From an uncultured Oxalobacteraceae bacterium (GTDB taxonomy: Bacteria > Pseudomonadota > Gammaproteobacteria > Burkholderiales > Burkholderiaceae_D): a stretch of 64,000 nt of DNA. The stretch lies in contig CAIOYD010000020.1 of the NCBI GenBank assembly GCA_903862415.1, forward strand, positions 62,001-126,000, given 5' to 3'. Shown here in pieces: positions 1 to 8,705 of this stretch. The first letter of the stretch is position 1. Every line of letters begins with the position of its first letter. The position numbers and the translations under genes are program-made. The notes under the pieces are model-generated. The model worked only from the letters and a program-made list of their open reading frames with translations. It was not told where the DNA came from and made no database searches.

Positions 1-1148
1 TCGGCAGCCATGGCGGCAATTACCAGACTGGCGGAAGCGCGCAAATCGGTCGCCATGACCGGTGCGCCTACCAGTTTGTCAACGCCGCGCACAATCGCCG
101 TATGTCCTTCGATTTCAATCGACGCACCCAGACGATTTAATTCCTGCACATGCATGAAGCGGTTTTCAAAAATAGTTTCAGTCACCTGACTGGTACCCTC
201 GGCAATACAGTTGAGTGCCATAAACTGCGCCTGCATGTCGGTAGGGAAACCCGGATATTCGGTGGTGCGGAAACTGACCGCTTTCGGACGCGCAGACATT
301 TGGATGCGAATACTGTCCGGTTCAGAAATGAGGATGGCCCCTGCTTCACGTAATTTATCCATGGCAACATCGAGTATATCGACACGGGTGTTTTTCAGGG
401 TCACATCACCACCGGTGGCGGCGACCGCACACAAAAAGGTGGCGGCTTCAACCCGGTCAGAAATGATGTGATGACGGGCACCGTGCAATTTTTCCACGCC
501 ATGAATCACCAGGCGCGAACTGCCGATGCCGGAAATTTTTGCGCCCATGGAAACCAGCAGATTGGCCAGATCGACCACTTCGGGTTCACAGGCCGCATTT
601 TCCAGCACGGTTTCACCTTCGGCCAGAGTCGCGGCCATCAGCAGGTTTTCGGTGCCGGTGACGGTAATCATATCGGTAACGATACGGGTGCCCTTGAGCT
701 TTTTGGCTTTGGCATGAATGTAACCGGCTTCGAGATGAATTTCAGCGCCCATGGCCTGCAAACCCTTAATGTGCTGATCCACGGGGCGCGCACCGATAGC
801 GCAACCACCAGGCAGAGAAACCTTGGCTTCACCAAAGCGTGCCAACAGCGGGCCTAGTGCCAGAATCGAGGCGCGCATGGTTTTGACCATGTCATACGGT
901 GCTTCCAGGGTATGGATATTGCCGCCATTGAGTACCACTTCGCTGCCGCTGACCTGCATCTTCAAACCCATCTGGGCCAGCAGTTTTTCCATCGTGGCCA
1001 CATCTTTGAGCTGTGGCAGATTGGTCAGATTGAGGTCGTCAGCGGTCAGCAGACCGGCGCACAGAATCGGCAGGGCGGCATTTTTAGCACCGGAAATTTG
1101 TACCTCGCCAGTCAGGCGGGTACCGCCGGTAATAAGTAATTTATCCAT
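1..1148 (-). CDS. murA: UDP-N-acetylglucosamine 1-carboxyvinyltransferase (3' end outside window)
   Basis: Cytoplasmic enzyme that transfers enolpyruvate from PEP to UDP-GlcNAc, the first committed step of peptidoglycan synthesis. The reading frame opens with MDKLLITGG and [11 protein letters not shown], the typical MurA N-terminus with the Lys-Asn pair that contacts substrate, and runs to the left edge through [17 protein letters not shown], the conserved segment near the C-terminus. About 382 of the usual ~418 residues are present; the last ~35 lie outside the window. The ATG overlaps the stop of the upstream bolA-like gene by 8 bases, so the two are probably co-transcribed and translationally coupled. 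In many Burkholderiales murA follows mla, ABC and bolA genes as here. Confidence 0.96.
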   Translation of the reverse strand, partial: MDKLLITGGTRLTGEVQISGAKNAALPILCAGLLTADDLNLTNLPQLKDVATMEKLLAQMGLKMQVSGSEVVLNGGNIHTLEAPYDMVKTMRASILALGPLLARFGEAKVSLPGGCAIGARPVDQHIKGLQAMGAEIHLEAGYIHAKAKKLKGTRIVTDMITVTGTENLLMAATLAEGETVLENAACEPEVVDLANLLVSMGAKISGIGSSRLVIHGVEKLHGARHHIISDRVEAATFLCAVAATGGDVTLKNTRVDILDVAMDKLREAGAILISEPDSIRIQMSARPKAVSFRTTEYPGFPTDMQAQFMALNCIAEGTSQVTETIFENRFMHVQELNRLGASIEIEGHTAIVRGVDKLVGAPVMATDLRASASLVIAAMAA

Positions 1149-1383
1149 GTTGAGCAAATTCTTCCGGCGTCAGGGTTTTCATAGAAAGCGCATGTATTTC
1201 TGCGCGCATACGGTCACCCAGAACGGCATACACCATTTGGTGCCGCTGTATCGGGCGTTTTCCTGCAAAGGCGGCACAAACGATGGTGGCCTGAAAATGC
1301 TGACCGTCACCTTCTACTGTAAGGTGACTGCAGTCCATACCGGCGGCGATGTAATTCTTGATTTGATCTGGTGTTGGTAACAC
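1141..1383 (-). CDS. BolA/IbaG family protein
   Basis: Small BolA-fold protein of 80 residues. Members of this family pair with monothiol glutaredoxins in iron-sulfur cluster handling, or affect envelope and acid stress. The sequence has the BolA core: an N-terminal helix ([10 protein letters not shown]), a beta region with [18 protein letters not shown], the conserved F-GK--I-RHQMVY helix-turn-helix-like segment, and [15 protein letters not shown] at the end. An upstream ATG at 1440 would add 19 unconserved residues; I prefer GTG at 1383 because AAGGA sits a few bases upstream and the protein then has normal BolA length. It lies between the ABC-2 permease gene and murA, an IbaG-like location. 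Confidence 0.88.
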   Translation of the reverse strand: MLPTPDQIKNYIAAGMDCSHLTVEGDGQHFQATIVCAAFAGKRPIQRHQMVYAVLGDRMRAEIHALSMKTLTPEEFAQHG

Positions 1384-1441
1384 GATGACTTCCTTGAAAT
1401 TCAAAAACCAGTCCGGCTGATTGACACCGGACTGAGACAAT

Positions 1442-2197
1442 TTAGCTGCGTAACTTGTAACCGCTTTTAAGCATGCCCAGAGCGATTCCTGCCAGCACTA
1501 CAAAAAACACCAGCACGATGGCAAAACTGCGCAGCGGATCGATATCGGACTGACCAAAAAAACCGAATCGGAATCCGTCTATCATATAAAAAAATGGGTT
1601 AAAGCGCGAGATCGTTTGCCACAATGGCGGCAATGAGTGGATAGAATAAAACACCCCGGACAAAAACGTTGCCGGCATGATCAAAAAGTTTTGAAATGCG
1701 GCCAGCTGATCGAATTTTTCCGCCCAGATGCCGGCTATCAAGCCCATGGTTCCGAGTATTGCCGCACCCAGCAGGGAAAACACCACAATCCAGAGCGGCG
1801 CCTGAAACGACAGATCAGCAAACCAGGCGGTAATGACAAACACACCCAGACCGACCGCCAGCCCACGCACTATGGAGGCGAGTACATAAGCACCAAACAG
1901 CTCCCAGTATGACAGCGGCGGCAACAAAATAAACACCAGATTACCGGTGATTTTGGATTGCATTAACGACGACGAGGCATTGGCAAAGGAATTTTGCAAC
2001 ACGCTCATCATCACCAGGCCCGGTATCAAAAACGAGGTGTAGCGCACTCCGGCATACACCTGCACATGTGCGTCAAGCACATGGCCAAAGATCAGCAGGT
2101 ACAGCATGGCTGTCATGATCGGCGCGGTAATGGTTTGTGTAGCCACTTTCCAGAAACGCAGAATTTCTTTATAAAACAGGGTTTGAAAGCCTATCAT
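1442..2197 (-). CDS. ABC-2 type transporter permease (YadH-like)
   Basis: Inner-membrane permease of an ABC-2 export system, 251 residues with about six hydrophobic segments (for example around FLIPGLVMMSVLQNSFA and FAIVLVFFVVLAGIALGML). The ABC-2 signature region near IAGIWAEKFDQLAAFQNFLIMPATFLSGVFYS is clear and matches the E. coli YadH family. The start overlaps the stop of the upstream ATPase gene by four bases (ATGA), so the two proteins form one exporter. The substrate cannot be read from sequence; placement between mla and bolA-murA suggests an envelope role, which is inference. Confidence 0.9.
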   Translation of the reverse strand: MIGFQTLFYKEILRFWKVATQTITAPIMTAMLYLLIFGHVLDAHVQVYAGVRYTSFLIPGLVMMSVLQNSFANASSSLMQSKITGNLVFILLPPLSYWELFGAYVLASIVRGLAVGLGVFVITAWFADLSFQAPLWIVVFSLLGAAILGTMGLIAGIWAEKFDQLAAFQNFLIMPATFLSGVFYSIHSLPPLWQTISRFNPFFYMIDGFRFGFFGQSDIDPLRSFAIVLVFFVVLAGIALGMLKSGYKLRS

Positions 2198-3090
2198 TTG
2201 CCGCCCATAATCTGTAAAAACACATCTTCCAAATCTGCCTGCTGTAACTGCAAGTCATCGATCACACAACCTGCCTGACGCAAACTGGCCAGGATTGGCT
2301 CAATCTCCGTGCTATGGTTGATGCGCAGATTGGTGTAGGTCGATTCGGTCGGAATTTGCAACGCCTGCAACGCAGCTGGCAAGGGCGCGCCCGACAGCAA
2401 CAGTTTGAGTTGCGAACCAGCCACCTGTTCCAGCAGAGCTTTGGTAGTGTCGAGCGCGACCACCTTGCCCGCTTTGAGCATGGCAATCCGGCTGCACAGG
2501 GCCTGGGCTTCTTCCAGATAATGTGTGGTCAGTACAATGGTATGGCCTGCACGATTGAGGCGGCCGATGAATTTCCATAAGGTCTGACGCAATTCCACAT
2601 CCACACCGGCGGTCGGCTCATCGAGCACAATCACCGGCGGCTTGTGCACCAGTGCCTGCGCCACCAGCACACGTCGCTTCATGCCACCGGAGAGTGCGCG
2701 CATATTGGTGTCGGCTTTGTTGGTCAGATCGAGATTTTCCATAATCTCATCGATCCAGTCGTCGTTGCGTTTCAGGCCGTAGTAGCCCAATTGCATGCGC
2801 AGGGTTTCACGCACCGTGAAAAATGGATCAAACACCAGTTCCTGCGGCACCACGCCGAGCTGACGACGCGCGGCACGATAATCTTGCACCACATCGTGCC
2901 CCATGACAGTCACCGCACCCGAAGTGGCGCGATTCAATCCGGCGATAATCGAAATCAAGGTGGTTTTACCAGCGCCATTGGGGCCGAGCAAACCAAAAAA
3001 TTCACCTTCATTAATGGTCAGCGTTACCCCATCTAGTGCCTGTAAATTGGCATAGTTTTTCTTGATATCGGTGATTTGTATGGCCGCCAT
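2194..3090 (-). CDS. ABC transporter ATP-binding protein (YadG-like)
   Basis: Cytoplasmic ATPase of the ABC-2 exporter encoded with the next gene. All nucleotide-binding motifs are present: Walker A GPNGAGKTT, signature LSGGMKRRV, Walker B VIVLDEPTAGVD and the H-loop in LTTHYLEEAQ. At 298 residues it is of normal length for YadG/CcmA-type export ATPases, with a C-terminal extension of about 80 residues after the ATPase core. Its stop overlaps the permease start. A 169-base gap separates it from mlaB upstream, so it may have its own promoter. Confidence 0.93.
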   Translation of the reverse strand: MAAIQITDIKKNYANLQALDGVTLTINEGEFFGLLGPNGAGKTTLISIIAGLNRATSGAVTVMGHDVVQDYRAARRQLGVVPQELVFDPFFTVRETLRMQLGYYGLKRNDDWIDEIMENLDLTNKADTNMRALSGGMKRRVLVAQALVHKPPVIVLDEPTAGVDVELRQTLWKFIGRLNRAGHTIVLTTHYLEEAQALCSRIAMLKAGKVVALDTTKALLEQVAGSQLKLLLSGAPLPAALQALQIPTESTYTNLRINHSTEIEPILASLRQAGCVIDDLQLQQADLEDVFLQIMGGK

Positions 3091-3259
3091 GGGCTTAGTG
3101 CTTTATTTAAAGAGTTGAAGGTGCACGGCAGAGCGCCGTTTTATGCATCATAAGGGGGATGATTATAGGGGAATTTGAGGGGCTTGACTTAACCCTGCGG
3201 CGTAAAAGTCAGAATAAATCTGCAGGGCAGCAGTTTGCCCCTGAATACCGATGATTCAT

Positions 3260-3511
3260 CTATACAAATTCAGTCACGCCATACAGTTCAATCAGGTTAT
3301 GCAGACTGACCGGAATATGCTCAAACTGGAGTCGTGATCCGCGCTCAACGGCCAGTCGCTGCCAGGCCAGCATGCAGGCCACGGCACTGGAATCCACGCT
3401 ACTGGTTTGCTCAAACGAAACCGTGGTCTGTCCTGCAGTGATGGCAGCCAGACCGGCAGCAAGCTGCTGCGCGGCGTTTTTATGAGTGAATTCGGCCGTG
3501 GGGATAAACAT
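3260..3511 (-). CDS. mlaB: STAS-domain lipid asymmetry protein MlaB
   Basis: Small cytoplasmic STAS-domain subunit that binds the MlaF ATPase and supports assembly and activity of the MlaFEDB phospholipid transporter. The 83 residues contain the STAS core, with the characteristic SSVDSSAVACMLAWQR loop-helix. The ATG shares a base with the mlaC stop (TAATG), giving translational coupling. It is the last gene of the mlaFEDACB run. The identification relies on context as well as sequence, since STAS domains are short and divergent. Confidence 0.9.
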   Translation of the reverse strand: MFIPTAEFTHKNAAQQLAAGLAAITAGQTTVSFEQTSSVDSSAVACMLAWQRLAVERGSRLQFEHIPVSLHNLIELYGVTEFV

Positions 3512-4161
3512 TATTTGGCTTTTTTGGCAAACGTCGTCGCCAGTTTGGCATTTTTGTCGGTTAATGCCTGAATCAGGCCATCGATACCGCTTTTATTGAT
3601 TTCTGCCGTAAAGTTACCCTTATAGGTTTCGATTAACCAGGCACCGAGCACATTGATGTCGTAAATTTTCCAGCCGCCTGCTTCTTTACGCAAACGGTAG
3701 TTCAGCTGAATCGCTTCACCAACGCGCGCCTGAATCACCTGACTGCGCACTTCCACTTCGGTATCGGTGGGTGCGGCACGGAAGGGTTTATATTCCAGAC
3801 GCTGATCTTTGACTTGCGAGAGTGCGCCTGAGTAGGTGTAAATGAGCAGGGTGCGGAACTGCGTCACCAGATTTTTTTGCTGTTCAGGTGTGGCCACGCG
3901 CCAGTTACGGCCAGCGGCGAGTTCTGTCATGTACTGAAAATCCACATAAGGGATGATTTTGGTTTCCACCAGATTGAGAATTTTTTGCTGATTGCCAGCC
4001 TGAATTTCTTTATCTCCCTTGGCCGTTTCCAGCACTTCCTGGCTGATGCGTTTGACCAGTACATCCGGGGTTTCTGCGCCAGGCACGTCATCGGCCATGG
4101 CAGCGATATTCCAGCACAATGCCAGAGTAACAGTGATGAGTATTTTTTTTGCTAAGTTCAT
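3511..4161 (-). CDS. mlaC: Periplasmic phospholipid-binding protein MlaC
   Basis: Soluble periplasmic shuttle that carries phospholipids between the outer-membrane MlaA complex and the inner-membrane MlaFEDB complex. The product is 216 residues if started at ATG 4161, which puts a signal peptide (MNLAKKILITVTLALCWNIA, then AMADD) at the N-terminus. A longer frame to 4371 exists but would bury the signal sequence and overlap mlaA, so I rejected it. Family features include PYVDFQYMTELAAGRNWR and the C-terminal GAWLIETYKGNF segment. It lies 28 bases after mlaA and overlaps mlaB. Confidence 0.95.
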   Translation of the reverse strand: MNLAKKILITVTLALCWNIAAMADDVPGAETPDVLVKRISQEVLETAKGDKEIQAGNQQKILNLVETKIIPYVDFQYMTELAAGRNWRVATPEQQKNLVTQFRTLLIYTYSGALSQVKDQRLEYKPFRAAPTDTEVEVRSQVIQARVGEAIQLNYRLRKEAGGWKIYDINVLGAWLIETYKGNFTAEINKSGIDGLIQALTDKNAKLATTFAKKAK

Positions 4162-4189
4162 AAATCTTCCGACAGGTGAGTTCAGGTTA

Positions 4190-4963
4190 TTAAGGAGCTT
4201 TGTTTTCTGTAGCCATTTCTTCTTCGTTCTGCTTTTTGATTGCCGCTTCGTCTTCCCTGTCCTGCTCGGCATCCTTGGCCGCATTGATCTGACTGGCGCG
4301 GCGCTGCAAATAAGCGTCCCGGGTAAACACATACTTATCGAGGGCCGCATCTTCGAGCAGGGTACTGGCATCGAGATAACCGGCGCGTTTATCCACGAGT
4401 CGCAGCACAGTGCCGGTGTTTTTGAGTGCTATCGGACGTTCGTACGACCAGACGTCGGCATAATAATCCACCGGCATGGCCAGCGCGTCTGTCATCACCG
4501 AAGGGCCATAGAACGGCAACACCAGATACGGGCCATTGGGCACACCCCAGACTCCCAGAGTCTGTCCGAAATCCTTGCGGTGTTTGGACAATCCGCCTTC
4601 AGAGGCAATATCGAGCACACCTAAAAAACCAAACGTACTGTTGACACTAAAGCGCATCACATCGGTAAAGCCGTCTTCGACATTACCCTGAAAAAAACTA
4701 TTGGCTGCGGTCCAGATATCGTTAATATTTCCAAAGAAATTACCGATCCCGGTTTGCACAAATGAAGGCGTGATATTGACATACAGGCGCGCTGCTGGCT
4801 GAAGCACAATATCATCGAGCTTGTCATTGAATTTGGAGGTGCTGCGGTTCATGCGTTCAAACGGATCCACCCGGGCACTTTGAGTGCCATCTTCATTGGG
4901 AACCGTCGCGCAGGCAGATAACAGGGTCAGACTGACGAGCACCAATAAGGAATTTTTTTTCAT
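4190..4963 (-). CDS. mlaA: Outer-membrane lipid asymmetry lipoprotein MlaA (VacJ)
   Basis: Outer-membrane lipoprotein that removes mislocalised phospholipids from the outer leaflet and hands them to MlaC. The N-terminus is a lipoprotein signal with lipobox LLSAC. The mature protein has the VacJ signatures DPFERMNRSTSKFND, the NFFGNINDIWTAANSFFQG region and GPYLVLPFYGPS. The C-terminus is a charged tail (DAEQDREDEAAIKKQNEEE) that is not part of the conserved core. Its start overlaps the mlaD stop by four bases. Total 257 residues, normal for the family. Confidence 0.96.
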   Translation of the reverse strand: MKKNSLLVLVSLTLLSACATVPNEDGTQSARVDPFERMNRSTSKFNDKLDDIVLQPAARLYVNITPSFVQTGIGNFFGNINDIWTAANSFFQGNVEDGFTDVMRFSVNSTFGFLGVLDIASEGGLSKHRKDFGQTLGVWGVPNGPYLVLPFYGPSVMTDALAMPVDYYADVWSYERPIALKNTGTVLRLVDKRAGYLDASTLLEDAALDKYVFTRDAYLQRRASQINAAKDAEQDREDEAAIKKQNEEEMATENKAP

Positions 4964-5430
4964 TTACCGTCCTTGCCTTCAGCAGCTTTACTGAACAAAA
5001 ACTGACTGATTAAATTTTCCAGCACGATGGCCGATTGCGTCATAGTGATTTTGTCACCCGCCGCCAGATTATGCACATCGCCACCAGGTTCGATGCCGAT
5101 GTATTGCTCACCCAACAAGCCAGAGGTGAGAATTTTCACAGAACTGTCTTTGGGAAATTTATAACGACTGTCGAGTTGCAGACTGACCTGTGCCTGGAAC
5201 GTGGTGTCATCAAACTGAATATCTCCCACCCGGCCAACCACCACACCGGCACTCTTGACCGGAGCGCGCGGCTTGAGACCGCCGATATTATCAAATTTAC
5301 TGGTCACCAGATAGCTGCTGCCGACCGACAGCGAACTCATGTTTCCGACTCTGAGTGCCAGAAACAGCAGACCAATGGCACCCAAAATAACGAATAATCC
5401 GACCCAGACATCCAATGACTTGTTTTGCAT
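4960..5430 (-). CDS. mlaD: MCE-domain lipid transport protein MlaD
   Basis: Membrane-anchored periplasmic subunit that forms the hexameric MCE ring of the MlaFEDB complex. It has one N-terminal transmembrane helix (WVGLFVILGAIGLLFLALRV) followed by a single MCE domain: FDNIGGLKPRAPVKSAGVVVGRV, then LTSGLLGEQYIGIEPGG. Length of 156 residues is normal. It overlaps mlaA by four bases and follows mlaE after 29 bases. Confidence 0.96.
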   Translation of the reverse strand: MQNKSLDVWVGLFVILGAIGLLFLALRVGNMSSLSVGSSYLVTSKFDNIGGLKPRAPVKSAGVVVGRVGDIQFDDTTFQAQVSLQLDSRYKFPKDSSVKILTSGLLGEQYIGIEPGGDVHNLAAGDKITMTQSAIVLENLISQFLFSKAAEGKDGK

Positions 5431-5459
5431 TTCTCGTTTCCTGTAATCTATTTATAGAC

Positions 5460-6239
5460 TTATTTAAACATCAGTGCGGTCATGACAAAATCGAGCCACA
5501 ACACCATCAGCGATGACATCACCACGGTACGGGTAGTCGCTCTGGAAACACCTTCTGGTGTCGCCTGGGCCTGATAACCCTGATAAATGGCGATAAACGT
5601 GGCAGCGAAACCGAACACCACACTTTTGATAATGCCGTTACCAATATCTTCCCAGAGATCCACACCACCCTGCATTTGTGACCAGAAAGCCCCTTCATCG
5701 ACACCGATAAGCTGCACTCCAACCAGATAGCCACCAAAGACGCCCATAGCGGTAAACAAAATCGCCAGTATCGGCATGGCGATCAGGCCGGCGATAAAGC
5801 GTGGTGCCAGCACACGCTGAATCGGGTTGACGGCCATCATTTCCATGGCGGCAAGCTGTTCACCGGCTTTCATCAAACCGATTTCAGCCGTCAGCGAAGT
5901 TCCGGCCCGACCGGCAAACAACAGTGCGGTAATCACCGGTCCAAGTTCGCGCGCCAGTGACAGCGCCACCAACAGACCGAGGGCTTCTTCCGAACCGTAG
6001 CGATTAAGCGTGTAATAACCCTGATAAGCCAGCACAAAACCGACAAATAAACCCGAGACCAGAATAATCACCAGCGAATAATTACCAATGAAATGAATTT
6101 GCGTGGTGATCAGCCGTGGCCGACGCCACAAACCAAGACCAGATACCAACATAGCCCACAGGGTGCGAAAGGCCAACCCCAACTCGGCCAGCCAGGCGCG
6201 CACGCCGTGCCCCAAAAGGGCTACCCAGTTCATCATCAT
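5460..6239 (-). CDS. mlaE: Phospholipid ABC transporter permease MlaE
   Basis: Inner-membrane permease of the Mla retrograde lipid transporter, 259 residues with about five transmembrane helices. It carries the MlaE family segment AGRAGTSLTAEIGLMKAGEQLAAMEMM and ends with LDFVMTALMFK, typical of the family. Three consecutive ATG codons (6239, 6236, 6233) can serve as start; the mlaF stop TGA falls inside this run, so mlaE translation is coupled to mlaF. Confidence 0.96.
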   Translation of the reverse strand: MMMNWVALLGHGVRAWLAELGLAFRTLWAMLVSGLGLWRRPRLITTQIHFIGNYSLVIILVSGLFVGFVLAYQGYYTLNRYGSEEALGLLVALSLARELGPVITALLFAGRAGTSLTAEIGLMKAGEQLAAMEMMAVNPIQRVLAPRFIAGLIAMPILAILFTAMGVFGGYLVGVQLIGVDEGAFWSQMQGGVDLWEDIGNGIIKSVVFGFAATFIAIYQGYQAQATPEGVSRATTRTVVMSSLMVLWLDFVMTALMFK

Positions 6240-7039
6240 GACGTCACTCCCATGCCCAGATCCTGTGCCAACGATTTACCCGGATAATGGAAAGGAACGG
6301 GGCCATCGGCTTTGGCGTTGACAAACTGGCTGACATAAGGATCGGTTGACACCAGCATTTCGGCCGGAGTTCCCTCGGCAATAACACTTCCCTGGGAAAG
6401 AAAATACACATAGTCGGCAATGGCAAACGATTCGTGTACATCATGCGACACCAGAATCGAGGTCGAGCCGAGCGCATCATTGAGCTTGCGGATCAGGTTG
6501 GCGGTCACGCCCATGGAAATCGGATCGAGGCCGGCAAACGGTTCGTCATACATAATGAGTTGCGGATCGAGCGCAATCGCCCTGGCCAGCGCCACCCTTC
6601 GAGCCATGCCACCGGAAATTTCCGATGGTTTTAGCTGTGCCGCATTGCGCAATCCGACCGCATTGAGCTTGAGCAGCACCAGATCATGCAACAGCGCTTC
6701 GGGCATCGTGGTGTGTTCCCTCAAGGGGAAAGCGACGTTTTCAAACACGGTCAGATCAGTAAATAACGCCCCGTGCTGAAACAACATGCCCATCTGGCGG
6801 CGCTGCTGGTACAGTTTGGCGCTGTCCGCAGGCGCAATCAGCTCGCCCTGCAAACGAATCTGTCCTGCACCGGGGGCAATCAAGCCGCCGATTAAACGCA
6901 AGATGGTGGTTTTTCCCGATCCGGAGCCTCCCATGACAGCAATTACCTTGTTGCGCGGGAACTGCATAGTCAGACCAGAAAGAATAGGGCGGTCTGCATA
7001 CGCAAAATGAAGATTTTCAATTTCGACGAGATTAGTCAC
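6236..7039 (-). CDS. mlaF: Phospholipid ABC transporter ATP-binding protein MlaF
   Basis: ATPase that powers the MlaFEDB complex. Motifs: Walker A GGSGSGKTT, Q-loop in MGMLFQHGALF, signature ISGGMARRVALARA, Walker B LIMYDEPFAGLDP and H-loop LVSHDVHE. Length is 267 residues, as expected for MlaF. It is the first gene of the mlaFEDACB operon; the promoter should lie in the 7040-7213 gap shared with the convergent-facing end of gltD. Confidence 0.96.
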   Translation of the reverse strand: MTNLVEIENLHFAYADRPILSGLTMQFPRNKVIAVMGGSGSGKTTILRLIGGLIAPGAGQIRLQGELIAPADSAKLYQQRRQMGMLFQHGALFTDLTVFENVAFPLREHTTMPEALLHDLVLLKLNAVGLRNAAQLKPSEISGGMARRVALARAIALDPQLIMYDEPFAGLDPISMGVTANLIRKLNDALGSTSILVSHDVHESFAIADYVYFLSQGSVIAEGTPAEMLVSTDPYVSQFVNAKADGPVPFHYPGKSLAQDLGMGVTS

Positions 7040-7120
7040 GTTTTGATTATTTTTTTCAATCCGTCATTGTAGAGCAAAACCCCGATAGTCTGCTGAGCAG
7101 GCCTTAATTGACTGGAGAAT

Positions 7121-7144
7121 TTATGTAACGCCAACGTTACATAA
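7121..7144. repeat. Perfect 10-base inverted repeat upstream of mlaF
   Basis: The arms TTATGTAACG and CGTTACATAA are exact reverse complements separated by CCAA. The element sits 82 bases upstream of the mlaF start and just beyond the gltD terminator. It lacks a T-run of its own, so it is more like a protein-binding operator than a terminator. I do not recognise the cognate regulator. Confidence 0.5.
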
Positions 7145-7146
7145 GC

Positions 7147-7186
7147 AAAACGCCGCCCATCGTGTTGCGATGAAGAGCGGCGTTTT
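7147..7186 (-). terminator. Intrinsic terminator of gltBD
   Basis: The stem AAAACGCCGC / GCGGCGTTTT, extended by CATCG/CGATG, encloses a short loop. Read on the minus strand it ends in TTTT about 30 bases after the original gltD stop at 7214. The same symmetry gives T-rich flanks on both strands, so it may work in both directions. Confidence 0.75.
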
Positions 7187-7213
7187 GATTTAAAAATTTA
7201 CACAGAGCAACAT

Positions 7214-8683
7214 TTAACTTGGCAGCAGCGAACTTCCCATCAAAAACATATCCACGGCCTGAGCACATTGCCGTCCTTCACGAATCGCCCAGACCACCAG
7301 CTACTGGCCACGACGCATATCACCGGCAGCAAACACCTTATCCACCGAAGTGGCATAAGCATTAACCCCTTCGGTTTGAGCACGGGCATTACCACGGGCA
7401 TCAGCATCCACACCAAATGCATTCAGAATTTGTTGTACAGGAGATACAAATCCCATGGCCAGCAACACCAGATCGGCTTTGATTTCAAACTCGGAATCGG
7501 GCACTTCCTGCATTTTTCCATCGCGCCACTCGACCCGTACCGCAATCAGCTTTTCCACTTTACCGTTACTGCCTTCGAGCCGTTTGGTAGCAATTGACCA
7601 GTCACGCTGGCAACCTTCTTCATGCGAAGACGAGGTGCGCAACTTCAGCGGCCAGTAAGGCCAGACCATCGGGGTGTTTTCTTTTTCCGGCGGCATAGGC
7701 ATCACTTCAAACTGACTCACGGCAACCGCACCATGACGGTTAGAGGTGCCGACGCAATCCGAGCCGGTATCGCCACCACCGATGACCACCACATGCTTAC
7801 CGGCGGCTTTAATCTGGTCTTTGACCTTATCACCCGCATTCACTTTGTTTTGTACCGGCAAGAACTCCATTGCAAAATGCACGCCTTTGAGTTCGCGACC
7901 CGGCACGGGCAAATCACGCGGCTGCTCGGCACCACCGGCAATAATGACCGCATCGAACTGTTCCTTCAATTGCGCCGGAGTCATGGTCTCTTTCGACCAA
8001 TTGGTGATCTTGTCCGGAAAGCTGCCCGGCTCGGCAATCAATACCGACGTTTTGAAGACCACGCCCTCGGCCTGCATTTGCTCAACCCGGCGGTCGATAT
8101 GGGATTTTTCCAGTTTAAAGTCGGGAATACCGTAACGCAGCAAACCACCGACGCGGTCGTTCTTTTCGAACACCGTGACTGCATGACCGACGCGGGCCAA
8201 TTGCTGTGCCGCTGCCAGACCGGCAGGGCCGGAACCGACGATGGCGATTTTTTTGCCCGTCGCTGCTGGTATGCTTTGCGGAACGATCCAGCCGTTTTCC
8301 CAGCCTTTATCGATAATAAAATGTTCGATCGATTTAATGCCGACCGCATCCGAATTAATCCCCAGAGTACAAGCCGACTCACACGGTGCCGGACAGATCC
8401 GGCCGGTAAATTCGGGAAAATTATTGGTCGAGTGCAGCGTTTCGAGCGCCTGCTGATAATTACCCCGATACACCAGATCATTCCAGTCAGGAATGATGTT
8501 ATTCACCGGACAGCCATTATTACAGAACGGAATACCGCAATCCATGCAGCGCGCGGCCTGTGTTTTGGCATCAGCATCGTTGAGGTGCAGCATGAATTCC
8601 CTGTAATGCTTCAGACGCGCTGCCGGCGCTTCGGCGCCTTCCTGCAAGCGCGCATACTCCATAAAACCAGTTACTTTTCCCAT
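7214..8683 (-). pseudogene. gltD: Glutamate synthase small subunit, interrupted by an in-frame amber codon
   Basis: Small subunit of NADPH-dependent glutamate synthase, which feeds electrons from NADPH through FAD and 4Fe-4S clusters to GltB. The N-terminus has the cysteine pattern [14 protein letters not shown] and [10 protein letters not shown] for iron-sulfur clusters. [14 protein letters not shown] (FAD) and [11 protein letters not shown] (NADPH) are dinucleotide-binding motifs. The frame hits TAG at 7301-7303, after AAGDMRRGQ, giving 460 residues; it continues in the same frame with LVVWAIREGRQ to a natural stop at 7214, which restores the normal ~489 codons. The conserved residue at the TAG is usually Ser, so one base change (TCG to TAG) explains it. 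The lost C-terminal helix follows the last FAD-contacting motif and is probably needed. The gene starts 22 bases after gltB behind a GAGGA ribosome site. Confidence 0.9.
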
Positions 8684-8705
8684 TTTAATTCCTCAGTAGT
8701 GACGA

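Noticed and set aside
3091-3259. Possible mla operon terminator (CCCTGC/GCAGGG pairs near 3190-3245)
   Set aside because: Stems are short and imperfect and there is no clear T-run, so I did not list it.
3511-4371. Longer MlaC reading frame
   Set aside because: The added 70 residues overlap mlaA and precede a clear signal peptide at ATG 4161.
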